A stretch of 64,000 bases of DNA from CAYZED01 sp964477445 (GCA_964477445.1 CAYZED010000013.1:7090-71089); one strand, 5' to 3'. Numbered from the stretch's first letter, positions 1-8,536 are shown. Notes: generated by a model from the sequence alone, not told the origin. Program-made: numbers and translations.

Positions 1-3
1 TTT

Positions 4-262
4 TCAAATAGTAAGAGTCGTCAATACCAAATCTTGATCAAAAAGCTCATGGTTTAAACCTTCGTTCTTGTCTATCAAAGTCCACTTATTAACACTTATT
101 TTCATCAAAATCGAATCTAGCTTAGCTTCTCCCTTTGAACCGCTCTTAAGTTCAATTATATTTTGATCATTCATTATCTGAATTTGGATAATAAAACCCT
201 TTATTTCATCTTGAGACCATATTAGGAAAGGCTTTTTGCAATATTCAAACGCAAGTTCATAA
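4..262 (-). pseudogene. Unrecognised partial reading frame
   Basis: An open frame of about 86 codons runs to a TGA at the left edge of the window. It has no start codon near its upstream end: a TAA lies just upstream and the first in-frame ATG is at 174. The peptide is hydrophilic and I do not recognise the family. It follows the decayed AAA_14 gene directly and is probably the tail of another decayed or truncated gene. The coding status is uncertain. Confidence 0.25.
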
Positions 263-265
263 AGT

Positions 266-1146
266 CTATTGTTTTTTTATTTCATTTTCTATCACTTCAA
301 CTGCCCATAGAGGCAGATTTAAAAGCCATTCTCCTTTTTTATAATCCGTCATTGCACATCGAACTGAAATTTTAGGCGAGTACTTATCATAATAAGTCTT
401 AAGACTTTTAGCCTTAAGATTCGCTTCAGCTTTTACCTCAATTGGAACAATTTTTTCACCAGTATCCACAAGAAAATCTATTTCAGCACTTCCTCTATCA
501 TTTGTCCAGTAATAGGTTTTCAATCGACTCAAAGTCATCTACTGTTGAAGCACATATTGTTCTGTCAATGCGCCCTTAAACTCTCTGAACAACTCATTCC
601 CTTTTAGCAAAACTGATTGACTTAATCTTACCATGCAAGAAAGCAACCCTACGTCCAATAAGAATAATTTGAAGGCTTTTAAGTCCTCATATGCTTTGAG
701 CGGCATATTTGGAGCAGTTACATGCTGGACTTTATGAACAAGTCCACAATCTATTAACCATAGCATAGCCATTTCATATTTTTTGGTTCTTGAGCCTTCT
801 TTAACAAGTCCATATATAAATTTTTTATTATCTTTTGCTAATTGAGATGGGATGCTGTTCCAAAGCATTCGAGTCTTAGGTACAACCTCATTCGGAGCGT
901 GTTTTGAAAAATCCTGTTCATAGGCTGTTCAAAATTTGCTCCTGCATTTTTCTAACTTCATTGAAATCCTTATTCTCCAAAAAACTTGATACAACTTCGG
1001 GCATTCCACCAACATAATAATAGTATTTTAGCAAATCTCTTCATTAGTCAGGTTTTGCCCACTTGACGTGCCCCTCGAATAACCAAAGGTTTTTTGTTCT
1101 TTTTATCTTTCCATTTAAGTAAATCTACCATAGAATTTCGATACAT
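266..1146 (-). pseudogene. Decayed AAA_14/DUF4143 ATPase
   Basis: Pieces of one AAA_14/DUF4143-type ATPase are spread over different frames. The start side (ATG at 1146) reads into a Walker A motif, GARQVGKT, and then stops. The central ATPase part with Walker B is missing, and the sequence resumes at a VGGMPEVV segment in another frame (about 950-1035). The middle domain lies at 539-900 and the C-terminal domain at 266-538. The C-terminal domain keeps a restriction-endonuclease-like EIDFL...IEVK motif. At least two frame changes and an internal deletion of several hundred bases make this a pseudogene. Its 'GARQVGKT/GGMPEVV' subtype differs from the three intact 'GIRR.GKST' paralogues at 22-30 kb, so it is not simply a copy of them. 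Confidence 0.75.
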
Positions 1147-1245
1147 TTCATCAGCTCTGATGCTATTCTAAAGCATCACTACATTTTTTTACAACGATAT
1201 TTCGTACTCTATTTACATTTTTTCGTACGAATAATTGTTAAATGA

Positions 1246-1521
1246 TTAAAACAGATCACTATGGGTTCCTGTTCTTGTAAGATATAAAATTAGATCGCAT
1301 TCTGTCAATTCGTAAATCAATAACCAATCTGGTGTAATATGACATTCTCTACAACTTGCGAAATTCCCAATTAGATTATGATCTTTATGCTTAGCTGGTA
1401 ATTCTTCACCATTCGCAATGATTTTGATAACCTCAGTAAGCAATGAAAGGTTATAACCACGACTAACAACTCTTTTTAAATCTTTCTGAAATTTTTTCGA
1501 TGGCTTCAATGTATATTTCAT
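1246..1521 (-). CDS. YafQ-family RelE-type toxin
   Basis: This 91-residue basic protein has the YafQ/RelE mRNA-interferase layout. It has an N-terminal helix with PSKKFQKDLKR, a central segment ending in NLIGNFASCRECHI, and a C-terminal strand with WLLIYEL and LYLTRTGTHSDLF. Family members cleave mRNA on the ribosome and are held inactive by the upstream antitoxin. The start ATG overlaps the antitoxin stop by four bases (ATGA), the normal antitoxin-first arrangement. Length and ending are typical, so it looks intact. A RelE relative other than YafQ is the only serious alternative. Confidence 0.88.
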   Translation of the reverse strand: MKYTLKPSKKFQKDLKRVVSRGYNLSLLTEVIKIIANGEELPAKHKDHNLIGNFASCRECHITPDWLLIYELTECDLILYLTRTGTHSDLF

Positions 1522-1776
1522 TTCAACAACTCCGTCATCATATCATCAACATCATCATATCCCTTATAACCTTGAGGATTAAGCTTCATTTTTTCAACTT
1601 CATCAATAGCACCAATCGTTTCTGGATTTGGCATATTTCGAGAAAGTGTGAAAGGTATTCTTTGTTCTCTAACAGCTTGCTTTGTAAAAGCAATAATTGC
1701 AGCTGTCATCGACAAACCTAGATCTGAAAACAATTCTTCTGCCTGTTTTTTTAGCTGTTCATCCATTCTGATAGTA
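1518..1776 (-). CDS. RelB/DinJ-family antitoxin (start in gap)
   Basis: The protein is a DinJ-type ribbon-helix-helix antitoxin. It shows TIRMDEQLKKQAEELF, then the family's 'LGLSMTAA' turn and a basic helix ending QRIPF. The frame stays open upstream of the ATG at 1766 (Thr-Ile-Arg precedes it) into the run of N at 1777, so the true start, usually some ten residues earlier, lies in or beyond the gap. The C-terminal half is acidic and presumably wraps the YafQ toxin encoded immediately downstream. Family members also repress their own promoter, which would lie beyond the gap here. Confidence 0.85.
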
Positions 1777-1786
1777 NNNNNNNNNN
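1777..1786. other. Assembly gap (10 N)
   Basis: Ten N mark a scaffold join that hides the start of the dinJ-like gene. Confidence 0.99.
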
Positions 1787-1903
1787 TTAATTATATTACA
1801 AAACATGTGCCTTGTAAATACACGGCACATGTTTTGATTAAAAGACTTTAACGATGAAACCAAATTATTGAGGAAACAAATTATTTATTCACCATACTCA
1901 TGC

Positions 1904-2449
1904 TTATTCTTTAGTTTCATCATCAAATCCAAATATCATTGATTTTGTCAATTCAATAACTTTCTCAATACTTATTGGCTCATAGTTAAATAAATCAACA
2001 CCAACATTTAATATACGGCCACTAATTTCAAATGGTAATTTATTAGAGTGTATACGACCATGTAAATGGATTGACCCATAGTGTTTTTTATTCCAAGTTG
2101 CCATCGGATAGTGCATCAAACAAATTTTAACCCCATTACGATTAATTTCTATATAATCAGCTACTTGTTCAAAATATTTTTCTACCCACACTTTATTTGC
2201 AAAATAATCATGATTACCTTTAACCAATATCTTTTTACCTTTTAAGCGTTCCATAATAGCTGCAACATCTGATTCCTTCTTACTAAAAGTCATATCACCA
2301 AGAATATATACTGTATCGTTTTTGTGTACAATTTTATTCCAACGATTAATCATAGCCTCGTTCATTTCTCTTACATCTGTAAAAGGACGAGACTCATATC
2401 TCAAAATATTACTATGACCAAAATGTTGGTCTGCTGTGAAATATATCAT
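1904..2449 (-). CDS. Calcineurin-like metallophosphoesterase
   Basis: This 181-residue protein carries the full metallophosphoesterase metal-ligand series: TADQHFGH at residues 5-12 (D-x-H), LGDMTF near 50, VKGNHDYF near 77, a later MHYP, and HLHGRIHS near 128. This compact form, with 'HFGHSNIL' near the start, is common in phages and accessory regions and hydrolyses phosphoesters; the substrate cannot be read from sequence. The ATG is preceded by AGAGGTGG. It follows the SecB-like gene on the same strand after a gap of about 87 bp, so co-transcription with that locus is possible. Confidence 0.85.
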   Translation of the reverse strand: MIYFTADQHFGHSNILRYESRPFTDVREMNEAMINRWNKIVHKNDTVYILGDMTFSKKESDVAAIMERLKGKKILVKGNHDYFANKVWVEKYFEQVADYIEINRNGVKICLMHYPMATWNKKHYGSIHLHGRIHSNKLPFEISGRILNVGVDLFNYEPISIEKVIELTKSMIFGFDDETKE

Positions 2450-2536
2450 TTAACCACCTCTGTAAAAAAATATCTTTAAGTCTATAAGGACTCAAAATTA
2501 AATCAAAACGGAATCAATTATTATTTCCGTAACCCG

Positions 2537-2947
2537 CTAATTCTCATTAAAATTCATAAGTGGAATAACTAACGGCGGCATATTTGCTTCTACTGTAACA
2601 AACGTTATTATCGGTCTAAGATATCCGTAAAGAATTGCCGGTGCGTTTTGTTTTAACATTATCTCAAGCATATCTTTCTTTTTTTCCAAATGTTCATCCC
2701 ATTTAAAAAGCCCTTCTATTTCTAAATTAATAACAAAAGGAACATCCTTAAACTCAGCCGTTCTAAAAACGCCCAGATTCAACACCTCTAATGCTTCATG
2801 CTGATCCTCGTCTTCACCATGTATAACTTGTATTTGATTATTTATCTGAAGCTTCAGATCGTTCCCAAACACGAAGTCTTTATTTGTACTATATTGTAAA
2901 TTCGTTATTCTTGGTTTTCCAATTAGTTGAAAATTGCTCTCTTTCAA
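2537..2947 (-). CDS. SecB-like chaperone next to an MqsA-type regulator
   Basis: This 136-residue protein resembles the SecB fold. It shows alternating beta strands (EVLNLGVFRTAEF, FVINLEIEGLF), then a helix and the hallmark LKQNAPAILYGYLRP segment, ending in PPLVIPLMNF like SecB's C-terminal 'PPLxLPPVNF'. Translation starts at TTG 2947 behind AAGGAG. Canonical SecB serves Sec export in Proteobacteria and is not expected in Firmicutes. Solitary SecB-like proteins are known as the chaperone of three-part toxin-antitoxin-chaperone (TAC) systems. It lies 11 bp downstream of an MqsA-like gene, which supports that role. Confidence 0.75.
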   Translation of the reverse strand: MKESNFQLIGKPRITNLQYSTNKDFVFGNDLKLQINNQIQVIHGEDEDQHEALEVLNLGVFRTAEFKDVPFVINLEIEGLFKWDEHLEKKKDMLEIMLKQNAPAILYGYLRPIITFVTVEANMPPLVIPLMNFNEN

Positions 2948-2958
2948 TTTATTCTCCT

Positions 2959-3639
2959 TTATGCTGAAAAATTATAAGTTTCAGGTACATAATTAGGATT
3001 CAATATGTATCCATTCCCATTTGCACAGGCTGTGTTATTAATCTGCTCCATATAATTACTAGCTTTCATGTTAATTTTGCTATTTGTTGCAGCTACCTGT
3101 ATATAATTCATAACAAATGATTCATTTATATAGGGATTATTTTTTCTTTCAACTAGTAAAACCGTGGCTTCCATGCACTTTCTATAACTTTTTTCGCCAA
3201 TTTGTCCTTTCGCATTCTCAAGCATAATTAAGAACCATTCAGGGTCAGTGTCTATTTTTCTCAGAACAAAATCATTAGATCGTTCTTGAATAAAAAAACT
3301 TTCATATCTCGCCATTGTTGCTGCACCCCACCCAAGTATTTTTGCAAAGTCCTTTTGATTCACTTTATATTTTTTCCGAACATCTTTGATTTGTCTAGAT
3401 GTAAGCAAATCCATTTTCGCTCTATATGAATCACGAATTGCAATTCCATTAAGTTTCATCATCTCTTCTGTTTCTAGATAAGCTCCTGTATTTGAACAAT
3501 ACTCATATATCGCTTCATAAGTAACGCCTGCATTTTTATACGTTATACTTTCATTTTCACTTATTATTTCAACATCATGCTCTTTTCCACAACTAACACA
3601 TGCTTTGTTTACTTTTTTTATAATATTCATTCTTTTCAC
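2959..3639 (-). CDS. MqsA-like zinc-finger/HTH antitoxin-type regulator
   Basis: The 226-residue protein begins with a CVSCG pair (Cys14, Cys17) and a further YCSNTG, giving an MqsA-like zinc-binding head. An Xre-type helix-turn-helix follows at about residues 80-130 (LTSRQIKDVRKKYKVNQKDF, then WGAATMARYE). About 90 further residues end in an Asn/Tyr-rich tail (NPNYVPETYNFSA). In TAC systems the antitoxin carries such a C-terminal tail as the chaperone-binding addiction region, and the SecB-like gene downstream fits. No toxin gene is seen on either side. A consensus promoter and a 26-bp palindrome lie upstream, suggesting autoregulation. Start codon could be this one or the internal ATG three residues later. 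Confidence 0.7.
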   Translation of the reverse strand: MKRMNIIKKVNKACVSCGKEHDVEIISENESITYKNAGVTYEAIYEYCSNTGAYLETEEMMKLNGIAIRDSYRAKMDLLTSRQIKDVRKKYKVNQKDFAKILGWGAATMARYESFFIQERSNDFVLRKIDTDPEWFLIMLENAKGQIGEKSYRKCMEATVLLVERKNNPYINESFVMNYIQVAATNSKINMKASNYMEQINNTACANGNGYILNPNYVPETYNFSA

Positions 3640-3748
3640 CTTTCCTTCCTATATGGAAAACTTAAATCGTTATATTTCCATTCAGCGTAGTGAAATGATC
3701 TTACAAGTACATAGTTTTCGAATATTTCAACTCTGTTTTCATGGCCTA

Positions 3749-3777
3749 ATTATAGCACTGCTATTATTCATGGTCAA
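3749..3777 (-). promoter_or_regulatory. Sigma-A-type promoter of the MqsA-like/SecB-like pair
   Basis: On the minus strand TTGACC and TATAAT are separated by 17 bases. The start of transcription would lie about 100 bases before the regulator gene, and the spacing and match are close to ideal. Confidence 0.75.
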
Positions 3778-3778
3778 T

Positions 3779-3804
3779 TTTTCAGCATCATATGATACTG
3801 AAAA
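3779..3804. promoter_or_regulatory. Palindromic operator candidate
   Basis: A 26-bp palindrome with one mismatched pair (TTTTCAGCATCAT then ATGATACTGAAAA) touches the -35 box of the promoter at 3749-3777. Its place and size fit a binding site for the dimeric MqsA-like regulator encoded downstream. This is inferred from position and symmetry only. Confidence 0.6.
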
Positions 3805-4015
3805 TTCATTCGCATACATTTTTGATATCCCCATAAAATCAAAAAAACTATATGACGTTTTGCTTTCCAACAAAATCATATAGGTTTTCAGTTCTGCATT
3901 TTATCTTTATCAGCCAAGAGGTTAACTAAAAAGAGTTTCTATATTAATTCCTCTTGAAACTTCCCAATATTTGTAATATAATAAATGGTACATTTTCCCT
4001 TTTGTCTTTAGTTAT

Positions 4016-4044
4016 TGAATCTTCTTAGTATCCGTGATACAATT
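4016..4044 (+). promoter_or_regulatory. Promoter and operator-like palindrome of the HigBA module
   Basis: TTGAAT and TACAAT are separated by 17 bases on the plus strand, about 40 bases before the toxin start. A small palindrome, GTATC-CGT-GATAC, at 4029-4041 overlaps the -10 box and could be the HigA site. Toxin-antitoxin operons of this type are normally autorepressed. Confidence 0.6.
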
Positions 4045-4082
4045 TTAATATGATGATAAATATTACATCAGATTGGAGCTTA

Positions 4083-4463
4083 ATGTACGAAATCATTTTC
4101 TATCACAATAAAAAAAGAGAAAGCGAGCTCTTAGATTTTTTAGAATACTTAAATGCAAAATCAAATAATGATAAAAATGCTCGTATTATGTTAAAGCAGT
4201 TCACTCTATATATAAATATTTTGTCTAAAACCGGAATTCTTTCAGGAGCTCCATTTGTGAAACACATTCAAGACAAGTTATGGGAACTTCGTCCAGGTCG
4301 AAACAGAGTTCTGTTTTTTGTTTGGCAAAGTAATCAAATAATACTTCTTCATCATTTTTTTAAAACCTCACAAAAAACCCCAAAATCAGAAATTGAAAAG
4401 GCCTCTCGTGAGCTTTCTGATTGGATTGAAAGGAATGCTAGTAATGGAAAAAAATCAATTTGA
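4083..4463 (+). CDS. HigB/RelE-type toxin (phage Gp49-like)
   Basis: The product of about 126 residues has the Gp49/HigB profile. It begins MYEIIFYHNKKRESELLDFL, has a central LSKTGILSGAPFVKHIQDKL, then the hallmark LWELRPGRNRVLFF and a final HHFFKTSQKTP. Family members are ribosome-dependent mRNA endonucleases. I place the start at ATG 4083 because GGAG lies six bases upstream; an upstream in-frame ATG at 4050 lacks a site. The toxin-first order with a downstream antitoxin overlapping by 20 bases is typical of HigBA. It appears intact. Confidence 0.87.
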   Translation: MYEIIFYHNKKRESELLDFLEYLNAKSNNDKNARIMLKQFTLYINILSKTGILSGAPFVKHIQDKLWELRPGRNRVLFFVWQSNQIILLHHFFKTSQKTPKSEIEKASRELSDWIERNASNGKKSI

Positions 4464-4722
4464 ATGGTCAATCATAAAATCAAACTTAACCTCTCTATCA
4501 GAAACAGAGAAGGAAGAAATTGAAATCATAACCGATATTGTTGTCCAAATGATAAATCAACGTAATAGTCTAGGTATTAGTCAACGTGAGCTTGAAACAA
4601 TTACCGGAATCAATCAAGCTGCAATTTGCAGAATTGAAAAAATGAAAAACATTCCGCAACTTGACACGCTCATCCGACTGATGAAACCCCTTGGACTAAA
4701 ACTTACAATAAGCAAGATATAG
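4444..4722 (+). CDS. HigA-type Xre antitoxin
   Basis: About 92 residues with a helix-turn-helix (QRNSLGISQRELETITGINQ, then AAICRIEKMKNIPQLDTLIR), the standard HigA/Xre DNA-binding antitoxin. The start is taken as ATG 4444 with AAAGGA upstream; the open frame extends 17 codons further up inside the toxin gene, but without a site. It should neutralise the upstream HigB-like toxin and repress the shared promoter. Gene length and context are ordinary for the family. Confidence 0.88.
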   Translation: MEKNQFEWSIIKSNLTSLSETEKEEIEIITDIVVQMINQRNSLGISQRELETITGINQAAICRIEKMKNIPQLDTLIRLMKPLGLKLTISKI

Positions 4723-4956
4723 TGCTTGTGCATATCTACATTAACAACTTCCCATGTTATAATCCTTACATTCGTTGTAAATACTAAGACTCAAAATATT
4801 CATCCGAAACACACCTTATTAGACTTAAGATGTAAATAAGACATTTTTATAAATGCGTATAACCATAAGCACGACTTACTTCGTAAACGTGTGGTGCAAA
4901 ATCAATGTATGATCTTTTTATTTGCCAAATTTCTTCCACCCTTCACCAAGGTGTCA

Positions 4957-5315
4957 GTTTCAGCATTTTAATTCCGCAGGCGGTTAATTAAACTCTTGTA
5001 ATCAGATTCACATTTTAATTCCGCAGGCGGTTAATTAAACTCTTGTAATCAGTTTCAGCATTTTAATTCCGCAGGCGGTTAATTAAACTCTTGTAATCAG
5101 TTTCAGCATTTTANNNNNNNNNNNNNNNNNNNNNNNNNNNNNNNNNNNNNNNNNNNNNNNNNNNNNNNNNNNNNNNNNNNNNNNNNNNNNNNNNNNNNNN
5201 NNNNNNNNNNNNNAATTAAACTCTTGTAATCAGTTTCAGCATTTTAATTCCCTAGGCGGTTAATTAAACTCTTGTAATCAGTTTCAGCATTTTAATTCCC
5301 TAGGCGGTTAATTAA
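4957..5315. repeat. 48-bp tandem repeat array (broken by a gap)
   Basis: A 48-bp unit is repeated head to tail: starts at 4964, 5011, 5059 and 5107 before the gap and at 5240 and 5288 after it. The first unit is 47 bp. Copies are nearly identical over the whole unit, so there are no spacers and this is not CRISPR. Each unit holds a short hairpin, CCGC-AG-GCGG flanked by TTAATT; units right of the gap read CCCTAGG instead of CCGCAGG. The 234 bases to the left (4723-4956) hold no gene that I can see. The function is unknown. Confidence 0.9.
5114..5213. other. Assembly gap (100 N) inside the tandem array
   Basis: One hundred N replace an unknown number of 48-bp repeat units, so the array length is not known. 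Confidence 0.99.
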
Positions 5316-5401
5316 AAAGAGTCTCTATACGTCAAAATTTTTCGAGCGACGCTTCGCTATAGCTCAGAAAAATTTTGACAAGAGACTCTAATTAATTAAC
5401 C
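5306..5401 (-). terminator. Large hairpin after guaA
   Basis: A 96-nt inverted repeat ends six bases from the guaA stop. Outer arms are GGTTAATTAA and TTAATTAACC, then AGAGTCTC with GAGACTCT, then TCAAAATTTTTCGAGC with an almost perfect partner around a short loop. It could end guaA transcription, but there is no clean T-run. Its left arm is shared with the last 48-bp repeat, so it may instead be the end of that repeat element. Confidence 0.6.
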
Positions 5402-5406
5402 TTCTA

Positions 5407-6939
5407 TTATTCCCACTCAATGGTTGCTGGCGGTTTACTTGTTATATCATATACAATCCTATTTACATGGTCTACTTCATTTACTATTCTTACACTTATT
5501 TTCTCCAAAACATCGTATGGGATTCTCGCCCAGTCTGCTGTCATAGCGTCTGAAGTCGTTACTGCTCTCAGTGCGATAGTGTATGAGTATGTTCTTTCAT
5601 CTCCCATAACGCCTACGCTTCTGATTCCCGGTAAGCACGCGAAGTACTGCCAAATATCTCTGTCAAGTCCAGCTTTTGCGATTTCATCTCTTAAAACAAA
5701 ATCCGCTTCCTGAACAATTTTGATTTTTTCTTCTGTAACTTCTCCGAGTACTCTGATCCCGAGTCCTGGTCCTGGGAACGGTTGTCTAAACACGTGTTTC
5801 TCAGGAATTCCTAGCTCTAGTCCCACTAATCTTACTTCATCCTTAAACAGCATGTTTAAAGGCTCTATAAGAGAGAATTTCATGTCTTCTGGCAATCCAC
5901 CTACGTTATGGTGAGATTTGATGACTGAAGCTGTTTTTGTGCCTGATTCGATGACATCTGGGTATATTGTCCCCTGTACAAGGAAATCAATATCTCCTAG
6001 CTTTTTAGATTCTGCTTCGAATATTCTTATAAATTCTTCGCCAATGATTTTTCTCTTCTTTTCAGGATCCGAAACACCTTTTAGTTTTCCTAAGAAATGT
6101 GGTCCTGCATTAACTCTAATTAAATTCAAATTAAAATCGTTAGCAAACATTTGCTCAACTTGATCACCTTCGTCTTTTCTTAAAAGACCGTGGTCTACGA
6201 AAACACATGTTAGCTGATCGCCGACTGCTCTATGCACCAAAACCGCTGCAACTGAAGAGTCAACGCCGCCGCTGAGTGCGCAAAGTACCTTTTTGTCTCC
6301 AACTTTTGCTTTAATAGCCGCTACAGTTTCTTCAATATAATTTCCCATAGTCCAATTTCCTTTAAGACCACAGATATTATATAAGAAGTTCTTCAAAACC
6401 ATTCTGCCGCATTCGGTATGCTCAACTTCTGGGTGGAACTGAACGCCATAGAATTTTCTGTTTTCGTCTGCCATTGCAGCTACTGGGCAAGTATCTGTTT
6501 TTCCGATTACCTCAAAACCAGCTGGTGGCTTCGATACGAAACATGTGTGGCTCATCCAACATATGCTTTGTTCGGCAACTTTATCAAACAAAACTTCATC
6601 TTTAAGGTTAACAATTGTTTTACCATATTCTCTTTTGTCGGCTGTGGCTACTTTGCCACCTAGCATTTGTGCCATGAGCTGTTGTCCATAACAAATTCCC
6701 AGTATTGGAACATCTAGTTCAAATATTTCTGGCTGACAAAGCGGAGCATTATCTTCGAAAACACTCGCAGGTCCTCCAGTGAATATTATTGCTTTTGGAT
6801 TTTTTGCCTTAACTTCCTCTATTGAAATGTCAAAAGGAACCACTTCACAATATACATTAACTTCTCTTACTCTGCGAGCGATAAGTTGGTTATACTGACC
6901 ACCAAAGTCAAGTATAAGAACTAACTCTTTATCTTCCAT
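5407..6939 (-). CDS. guaA: GMP synthase (glutamine-hydrolysing)
   Basis: GuaA converts XMP to GMP using glutamine and ATP in the cytoplasm. All 510 residues are present. There is an N-terminal class I amidotransferase domain with the Cys nucleophile in GICYGQQ and the His/Glu pair in FHPEVEHT, then an ATP pyrophosphatase domain with the ALSGGVDSS loop near residue 222, and the GMP-synthase dimerisation domain ending in TIEWE. It lies downstream of guaB on the same strand with a 139-bp gap that holds a small hairpin at 6963-6979, so the two probably share the guaB promoter. The ATG is preceded by GGAGAA. Confidence 0.98.
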   Translation of the reverse strand: MEDKELVLILDFGGQYNQLIARRVREVNVYCEVVPFDISIEEVKAKNPKAIIFTGGPASVFEDNAPLCQPEIFELDVPILGICYGQQLMAQMLGGKVATADKREYGKTIVNLKDEVLFDKVAEQSICWMSHTCFVSKPPAGFEVIGKTDTCPVAAMADENRKFYGVQFHPEVEHTECGRMVLKNFLYNICGLKGNWTMGNYIEETVAAIKAKVGDKKVLCALSGGVDSSVAAVLVHRAVGDQLTCVFVDHGLLRKDEGDQVEQMFANDFNLNLIRVNAGPHFLGKLKGVSDPEKKRKIIGEEFIRIFEAESKKLGDIDFLVQGTIYPDVIESGTKTASVIKSHHNVGGLPEDMKFSLIEPLNMLFKDEVRLVGLELGIPEKHVFRQPFPGPGLGIRVLGEVTEEKIKIVQEADFVLRDEIAKAGLDRDIWQYFACLPGIRSVGVMGDERTYSYTIALRAVTTSDAMTADWARIPYDVLEKISVRIVNEVDHVNRIVYDITSKPPATIEWE

Positions 6940-6962
6940 TTGTAATTCTCCATTCTAAAATT

Positions 6963-6979
6963 TGCCAATCCGCTTGGCA
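6963..6979 (-). promoter_or_regulatory. Small hairpin before guaA
   Basis: A perfect six-base stem, TGCCAA-TCCGC-TTGGCA, sits in the guaB-guaA spacer about 24 bases before the guaA start. It lacks a T-run and might process or stabilise the transcript. No purine riboswitch is visible. Confidence 0.35.
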
Positions 6980-7078
6980 CATTAATTCCATAACATTTGA
7001 CTTCTTCATCGAAATTTTCTCGTTGTTAATTACTGTAATTTCGCACTTATAACTATATGCTGTAATTTCACGCTTAAA

Positions 7079-8536
7079 TTAAACGCTATAATTCGGCGCT
7101 TCTTTGGTTATCTGTACATCATGCGGATGACTTTCGCGAAGTCCAGCAGAAGTGATTTTCATAAACTGAGAATCTCTTCTCAGCGCTAGAATGCTTTGTG
7201 TTCCGCAGTAACCCATTCCAGCTCTTAGTCCGCCCATCAGTTGGAATGCTGTATCTGAAAGTGTGCCTTTAAATGGTACTCTTCCCTCAATACCTTCAGG
7301 AACAAGTTTCTTTGATTCTGTATCTTCTTGGAAGTACCTGTCCTTACTACCAGCTGACATTGCTCCTAACGAACCCATACCTCTATATGATTTGAATTTT
7401 CTACCTTGAAAAATCTCTGTGTCCCCAGGGCTCTCTTCGCATCCAGCAAGAAGACTGCCAAGCATTACCACACTGGCACCTGCCGCTATTGCTTTTACTA
7501 CATCACCACTATATTTTATGCCACCATCAGCAATAATTGGAACGCCATATTTATCTGCTTCCATAGCGCAGTCATAAACTGCTGTAATCTGTGGGACTCC
7601 CACCCCTGCAACTACACGAGTAGTACAAATTGACCCCGGTCCAATACCCACTTTTATGCTATCTGCTCCAGCTTCAATGAGTGCTTTGGTTCCAGCGGCA
7701 GTTGCCACATTACCAGCAATAATCTGTAGTTCTGGGTATTTATTTTTTATGGTTTTTACGGCTTCGATTACGTTTTTTGAGTGCCCATGGGCCGTATCAA
7801 GAACTATAACGTCAACTTTAGATTTCACTAGTGCATCCACTCTTTGCATCATGTCCACTGTAACTCCTACTCCAGCTCCAACGTAAAGTCTACCCTGTGA
7901 ATCTTTTGCTGAGTTAGGATATTGAATATTTTTTTCGATATCTTTAATTGTAATCAAACCCTTAAGATATCCTTCATCATCTACTAATGGAAGTTTTTCA
8001 ATTTTGTTTTTCTTAAGTATTTCTTGAGCCTCTTTAATGTCAGTTCCTACTGGCGCTGTTATTAGATTTTTTTTTGTCATAACTTCATGAATTGGTCTTT
8101 TAAAATTTGTCTCGAATCTTAAATCTCTGTTGGTCAAAATCCCAACTAATTTGCCACTTTCATCAGTAATAGGAACTCCAGAAATTCTGTATCTTTCCAT
8201 AAGTTGATTTGCACTTTCTACCAGATGATCAGGTGTTAAATGAAAAGGATCCACTATTACGCCGTGTTCTGATCTTTTAACTCTATCAACTTCAAGGGCT
8301 TGCTCCTCTATAGTCATGTTTTTATGAATTATACCAATACCGCCTTCACGTGCGATAGCAATTGCCATTTTTGACTCCGTTACCGTGTCCATTCCTGCTG
8401 ACATTAGTGGTATGTTTAACTTTAGTTTTTTTGTTAAAAATGTGCTAGTGTCAGTGTCCTTAGGGATGAAATCGGATTTTGCAGGCACAAGAAGAACGTC
8501 ATCAAACGTTACGCCTTCTTTCAGAAATTTTTCCAT
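7079..8536 (-). CDS. guaB: IMP dehydrogenase
   Basis: GuaB oxidises IMP to XMP with NAD, the committed step to guanine nucleotides. The 485-residue protein is full length. The TIM-barrel start (TFDDVLLVPAKS) is followed by a two-CBS-domain insert at about residues 95-205, then the active-site loop GIGPGSICTTR with the catalytic Cys and the C-terminal flap (YRGMGSLGAM, later EGIEGRVPFKG). The ATG follows AGAGGTG. A strong promoter lies 130 bases upstream, overlapping the end of larC, so guaB starts a unit that runs on into guaA. Confidence 0.98.
   Translation of the reverse strand: MEKFLKEGVTFDDVLLVPAKSDFIPKDTDTSTFLTKKLKLNIPLMSAGMDTVTESKMAIAIAREGGIGIIHKNMTIEEQALEVDRVKRSEHGVIVDPFHLTPDHLVESANQLMERYRISGVPITDESGKLVGILTNRDLRFETNFKRPIHEVMTKKNLITAPVGTDIKEAQEILKKNKIEKLPLVDDEGYLKGLITIKDIEKNIQYPNSAKDSQGRLYVGAGVGVTVDMMQRVDALVKSKVDVIVLDTAHGHSKNVIEAVKTIKNKYPELQIIAGNVATAAGTKALIEAGADSIKVGIGPGSICTTRVVAGVGVPQITAVYDCAMEADKYGVPIIADGGIKYSGDVVKAIAAGASVVMLGSLLAGCEESPGDTEIFQGRKFKSYRGMGSLGAMSAGSKDRYFQEDTESKKLVPEGIEGRVPFKGTLSDTAFQLMGGLRAGMGYCGTQSILALRRDSQFMKITSAGLRESHPHDVQITKEAPNYSV

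Noticed and set aside
1904..2449. The phosphoesterase as missing toxin of the MqsA/SecB-like locus
   Set aside because: It has a complete metallophosphoesterase site and no toxin-family likeness; the link is position only.
2537..2947. Canonical export chaperone SecB
   Set aside because: A Firmicute-like genome and the MqsA-like neighbour favour a TAC-type SecB-like protein.
4957..5315. CRISPR array
   Set aside because: The whole 48-bp unit is conserved with no variable spacers, and no cas genes are near.
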